NCBI GenBank assembly: GCA_044228795.1 | Contig: JBGAUE010000003.1 | Span: forward strand, 1 to 64,000 | DNA length: 64,000 nt | From: M0108 sp044228795 | GTDB taxonomy: Bacteria; Pseudomonadota; Gammaproteobacteria; Chromatiales; Chromatiaceae | Direction: 5' to 3' | In this document: one piece after another, positions 61,395-64,000 of the stretch | How positions within the stretch are numbered: position 1 is the stretch's first letter | Layout of the letters: the number at the start of each line of letters is the position of its first letter | Made by a program: the position numbers and the translations under genes | The notes under the pieces: generated by a model | What the model was told of the DNA's origin: nothing | The model's input: only the letters and a program-made list of their open reading frames with translations | Database searches by the model: none

Positions 61395-62994
61395 CTCCGG
61401 ACGCCAGGGGCCAGGAGGCCGCGACGATCGTGCCCTGGTCGGGCCGGAACTGGATGCTCAGTTCCCCCCCGGAGAGGGTCGCACGCTCACGCATGGAGCT
61501 CAGGCCCAGACCCGGGCCCGCCCCGGCATCCCGTTCGGGGTTGGGGACCAGGCCGCCGCCATCGTCCGTGACGGCCAGCCGCAATTCCCCCAACTCCAGG
61601 CTCAACTCGACGTCCAACAAGCGGCCGCCGCTGTGTTTGGCGGCATTGGTGACGGCCTCCTGGGTGATGCGGAAGATGGGGGTTCTGAGGTCCGGGGGTA
61701 TGTCCGACTCGGCCAGGTCGAGGTGGTGCCGGATCTCCAGGGTGGGGTGGAGCTTGGCGATGTTGCCCAGATACCAGCGCAGGGTCGCGAGCAGGCCCAG
61801 ATCGTCCAACATGGCGGGTCTCAGGTCCATGGCAATGCGCCGGAGATCCTCGGCCGCATCCTGGAGGGTCGGTCCCAGGAGAAGCAGGGGTGCCATCGCG
61901 ACTCGGCGGTCATTATCCGGTTGCATCCGTAGCCACTCTTCGAGCAGCAGGCGGACGGCGGACAGGGTCTGGCAGGGGCCATCGTGGAGATCGCGCGCCA
62001 CCCGTTGCCGCTCCTGTTCCTGGGCCAGGAGCAGCCGTGCCGAAAGGTCGCGGAGTTCCCCTTCCATGCGCTTGTGCTCGGTGAGATCCTGGAAGGTGAC
62101 CAGGGTCAGGGGCTGACCCTGGCTCTGAATGGCGGCCTGGCGCAGGGCCACCCAACGGACTCGACCGGAAGCGGTGATCAAACGGCATTCGACCTCGGAG
62201 GCCGACGCCGGTGCGGATTCGCCGCCCAGAAGGGTGCTGGCCACGCGCGCCCGATCCTCGGGGTGCACCCGCTCCAGGAGTTCGACCCCCAGGAGTGCTT
62301 CTCGGGACTGCTCCAGAATCCGGGCGAGGCCGGGATTGACCAGGCTGAGCCGGCCCTCCCCCAGCAGGCCGATGCCCGTTGGGGAGTTTTCCACCAGGGC
62401 CTCTTCACGCATCTGGGCCAGTTGCCGGTCGCGGTCCCGCAAGGCGCCGCCCATCTGGGCGACAAAATAGGCGATCAGGAGGGCGCTGAGGATGAAGGCG
62501 TACCACATACCCTGGACATGGAGGTCGAAACCGCTGGTACCCTGATGAGGGGTCGGAAAGGCGCGGTGGTACTCCATCAGCACCGAGTAAGCGGACACGG
62601 CAAGGGCACTGACCCCCCAGATCAGGCGTGGCTGGAGGGTTGCCGCTGCGACCATGACGGGAAGCAACAACAGAATAATGAGGGGGTTGTGGGCGCCGCC
62701 GGTCAAATAAACGGCGCTCGCGATGCTGGCGAGATCGATGACCGCCTCGCGCAACAGAGAGCAAGGGGCCGATGGCGGCAGGGTACCCAACCGCCGGATG
62801 ACCCAGAGGCTGTAGCCGAGCAGCCCCAGGCCAATGGCGAGCAGCGGGGCGAGGGGAAGAGCTAGCTGCAGTTTCGCGCTCACCCAGCCATAAGCCAGGG
62901 CCTGCCCGGCCAGCGCCCCCAGGCGCAGGCGCAAGAGATAGCCGAGGCAGATGGTGCAGAGAGAGGGGCTCGGTTCTGAGTTCGCCAGCGCCAT
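61384..62994 (-). CDS. Sensor histidine kinase with RegB-like membrane domain, PAS and HisKA_3
   Basis: A 536-residue membrane kinase. Residues about 15-190 have five or six membrane helices with L-R-L-R-L-G-A-L-A-G-Q and G-G-A-H-N-P-L; the latter resembles the GGxxNPF quinone-sensing motif of RegB/PrrB. A PAS domain follows (about 200-315). The HisKA_3 dimerisation domain has R-V-A-R-D-L-H-D-G-P-C-Q-T-L-S with the phospho-His near 336. The HATPase has D-D-G-G-G-L and G-L-G-L-S-S-M-R-E-R-A. HisKA_3 kinases pair with NarL-type regulators, matching its convergent neighbour. I take the ATG at 62994; a TTG lies 8 codons upstream. A link to redox or metal state is inferred. Confidence 0.9.
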   Translation of the reverse strand: MALANSEPSPSLCTICLGYLLRLRLGALAGQALAYGWVSAKLQLALPLAPLLAIGLGLLGYSLWVIRRLGTLPPSAPCSLLREAVIDLASIASAVYLTGGAHNPLIILLLLPVMVAAATLQPRLIWGVSALAVSAYSVLMEYHRAFPTPHQGTSGFDLHVQGMWYAFILSALLIAYFVAQMGGALRDRDRQLAQMREEALVENSPTGIGLLGEGRLSLVNPGLARILEQSREALLGVELLERVHPEDRARVASTLLGGESAPASASEVECRLITASGRVRWVALRQAAIQSQGQPLTLVTFQDLTEHKRMEGELRDLSARLLLAQEQERQRVARDLHDGPCQTLSAVRLLLEEWLRMQPDNDRRVAMAPLLLLGPTLQDAAEDLRRIAMDLRPAMLDDLGLLATLRWYLGNIAKLHPTLEIRHHLDLAESDIPPDLRTPIFRITQEAVTNAAKHSGGRLLDVELSLELGELRLAVTDDGGGLVPNPERDAGAGPGLGLSSMRERATLSGGELSIQFRPDQGTIVAASWPLASGARG

Positions 62995-63097
62995 TAATAA
63001 TGTCCGCCTGATTCCCAATCCAGTTCAACCAGCACCACACGAAGAAACGCGCCAGGCCCGGCGCACACGCCAGTCCTAAAACGAGTTGACGGCCTTG

Positions 63098-63379
63098 TTA
63101 GCAGCGATTTTCTTTTTGATGCCAAATTCGTAGTACATAGATGTCCTTTTCGTATACCAGATAGCGTGCCAAGTAGTTGCCGATAACCAAATCGCGCACG
63201 GACTCTGGATCTGGAGCCCGTAAGACCTTTGTGCCCAACAGCGGAAATGCCTTGAGTTGATTGATGCCCCTGAGAATAGTGGATGCTGCTCTTGGGGCTG
63301 CGGCAGGATTCTTTTCCTCGATGAATCCTCGCAGACGACGTAAATCTGCGACGGCTTCAAGCGAATACCGAACATTCAT
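63098..63379 (-). CDS. ParE/RelE-superfamily toxin
   Basis: A 93-residue protein of the ParE/RelE fold: M-N-V-R-Y-S-L-E-A-V-A-D-L-R-R-L-R-G-F-I at the N-terminus, P-L-L-G-T-K-V-L near the centre and V-R-D-L-V-I-G-N-Y-L-A-R-Y-L-V-Y-E in the later strands. The Arg in the L-A-R-Y region is at the usual position of ParE/RelE toxins. Its ATG overlaps the antitoxin stop (ATGA), so it is made from the same message. The target (gyrase or mRNA) cannot be told. Confidence 0.88.
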   Translation of the reverse strand: MNVRYSLEAVADLRRLRGFIEEKNPAAAPRAASTILRGINQLKAFPLLGTKVLRAPDPESVRDLVIGNYLARYLVYEKDIYVLRIWHQKENRC

Positions 63380-63642
63380 GGTTTCGGCGCGCTTAATTCA
63401 CCCTCTGTACCCCAGCTTTCCAGCCAAGCGTTAACTTCCGCCTCGGGAATGCTTGTCCCGGACTGAATAGAACTAAGCGCCTGAAGCGTTTCCTCCCAAC
63501 GGCTTTTTTCTGTGGATTGCCGAGCAATAAACTCCCTAATAGCCTGATTAATAAGATAATTTTTGCTCCTATCCAGCTTTTTCGACAATTCTTCGAGCGG
63601 ACTTTCCACATCCGGTTGCAATCTGACGCTCGTAACAGTCAT
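63376..63642 (-). CDS. Ribbon-helix-helix (CopG/ParD-like) antitoxin
   Basis: An 88-residue partner of the ParE-type toxin. The N-terminal ribbon-helix-helix region reads T-S-V-R-L-Q-P-D-V-E-S-P-L-E-E-L-S-K-K-L then N-Y-L-I-N-Q-A-I-R-E-F-I; the acidic C-terminal tail should wrap and block the toxin. The pair is autoregulated in known systems, and palindromes lie upstream (63672-63684, 63695-63710). Confidence 0.88.
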   Translation of the reverse strand: MTVTSVRLQPDVESPLEELSKKLDRSKNYLINQAIREFIARQSTEKSRWEETLQALSSIQSGTSIPEAEVNAWLESWGTEGELSAPKP

Positions 63643-63671
63643 GGCCAGGCCCTCGTTGGATAATACTATGT

Positions 63672-63710
63672 ACTACATCGTAGTTCAGTAGTTGACGGAT
63701 TGCAATCCGT
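63672..63710 (-). promoter_or_regulatory. Palindromes upstream of the antitoxin (candidate operator)
   Basis: ACTAC-ATC-GTAGT (63672-63684) and the perfect 16-bp palindrome ACGGATTGCAATCCGT (63695-63710) lie 30-70 bases before the antitoxin start. RHH antitoxins bind such sites in their own promoters. Which palindrome, if either, is bound is unknown. Confidence 0.45.
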
Positions 63711-63785
63711 TGACCTGTCTTCTGCTGCGTAGAGGAACTCCCTCTGGAACCATCTCAGGCACTGGCAGCACCCTACTCCTGTCGG

Positions 63786-64000
63786 CTAGGACCTCAGGCC
63801 ACGCGATTTCCACACCAGGTAGGCCGCTGGGATCACGGCCAGGGTCAGGATCGCGACACTCAGGACGCCTCCCAGCAGGGGCGCGGCGATGCGCCGCATG
63901 GCCTCGGAGCCGGCGCCACCGCCGAGCATGATGGGGAGCAGAGCGGCGACGATGGCGAGTTTGGTCATGGTCACCGGCCGCAGACGCATCAGGGCGCCCT
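63786..64000 (-). CDS. CusA/CzcA-type RND efflux pump, C-terminal fragment (runs off the window)
   Basis: Only the last 71 or so residues are in view, ending in A-Y-L-V-W-K-S-R-G-L-R-S. The stretch R-L-R-P-V-T-M-T-K-L-A-I-V-A-A-L-L-P-I-M and S-E-A-M-R-R-I-A-A-P-L-L-G-G matches the final membrane helices of heavy-metal-type RND transporters. The gene continues past base 64000. It may belong to a metal-resistance locus near the multicopper oxidase. Confidence 0.85.
   Translation of the reverse strand, partial: GALMRLRPVTMTKLAIVAALLPIMLGGGAGSEAMRRIAAPLLGGVLSVAILTLAVIPAAYLVWKSRGLRS

Overview
The window is GC-rich and gene-dense, and reads like the chromosome of a gammaproteobacterium close to the purple sulfur bacteria (Chromatiaceae/Chromatiales). 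This placement is inferred from gene content: a Calvin-cycle phosphoribulokinase, a four-gene pyruvate:ferredoxin oxidoreductase operon, aerobic heme genes (hemB, hemF), a diheme cytochrome c4, a PPK2 polyphosphate kinase, the TamA/TamB pair and EttA. No rRNA, CRISPR array, prophage or intact insertion sequence was seen. The only tRNA is tRNA-Ser(GGA) at 2859-2946.

Layout. 1-3000: accessory-looking segment with a secreted protein of six 19-residue repeats, a small GH17-type hydrolase, a SnoaL-like protein, a decayed UmuC-tail remnant and tRNA-Ser. 3.2-13.2 kb: housekeeping and unknown genes (methyltransferase, mobB, ettA, a DUF815 ATPase, glycerol dehydrogenase, a lipoprotein, a zinc-ribbon protein, an EEP phosphatase, cytochrome c4, a SEC-C/TPR protein). 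13.4-20.2 kb: aroE-hemB, thioredoxin, hemF-cupin, rpsT with a TTG start and its terminator, ppk2 plus a small charged protein, and phosphoribulokinase. 20.4-26.4 kb: tamA-tamB. 26.8-34.3 kb: a GT4 glycosyltransferase, a GT-C-like membrane protein, a methyltransferase with regulatory domain, a collagen-like exported protein and an unknown ParB-like protein. 34.6-35.8 kb: a TerC-family protein coupled to a small membrane protein.

35.7-42.1 kb holds the most interesting block. Transcribed right to left, it encodes a single-chain GH18-like + NodB deacetylase + processive GT2 synthase, a GH26 lipoprotein coupled to it by an ATGA overlap, and a membrane-anchored GH17 glucanase. I interpret it as a compact synthesis, modification and trimming system for an undescribed beta-linked exopolysaccharide. 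The GH18-like part has Gln where the catalytic Glu is expected. ApbE, a P2-type cation ATPase and an ArsB/SLC13-like transporter follow on the plus strand (42.3-47.5 kb).

47.9-52.4 kb is the por operon (gamma, alpha, beta, then a GltD-like flavoprotein fused to ferredoxin-type clusters). A UDP-sugar dehydrogenase follows, then a 1-kb gene-poor gap with a 23-bp inverted-repeat pair. 54.8-60.3 kb encodes a giant secreted multicopper oxidase (about 1837 aa) with glycine/tyrosine repeats in front and five fibronectin type III domains behind. It is divergent from a NarL-type response regulator, which overlaps tail-to-tail with a histidine kinase carrying a RegB-like membrane domain. The right end has a ParE/RHH toxin-antitoxin pair and the C-terminus of a CusA-like RND pump.
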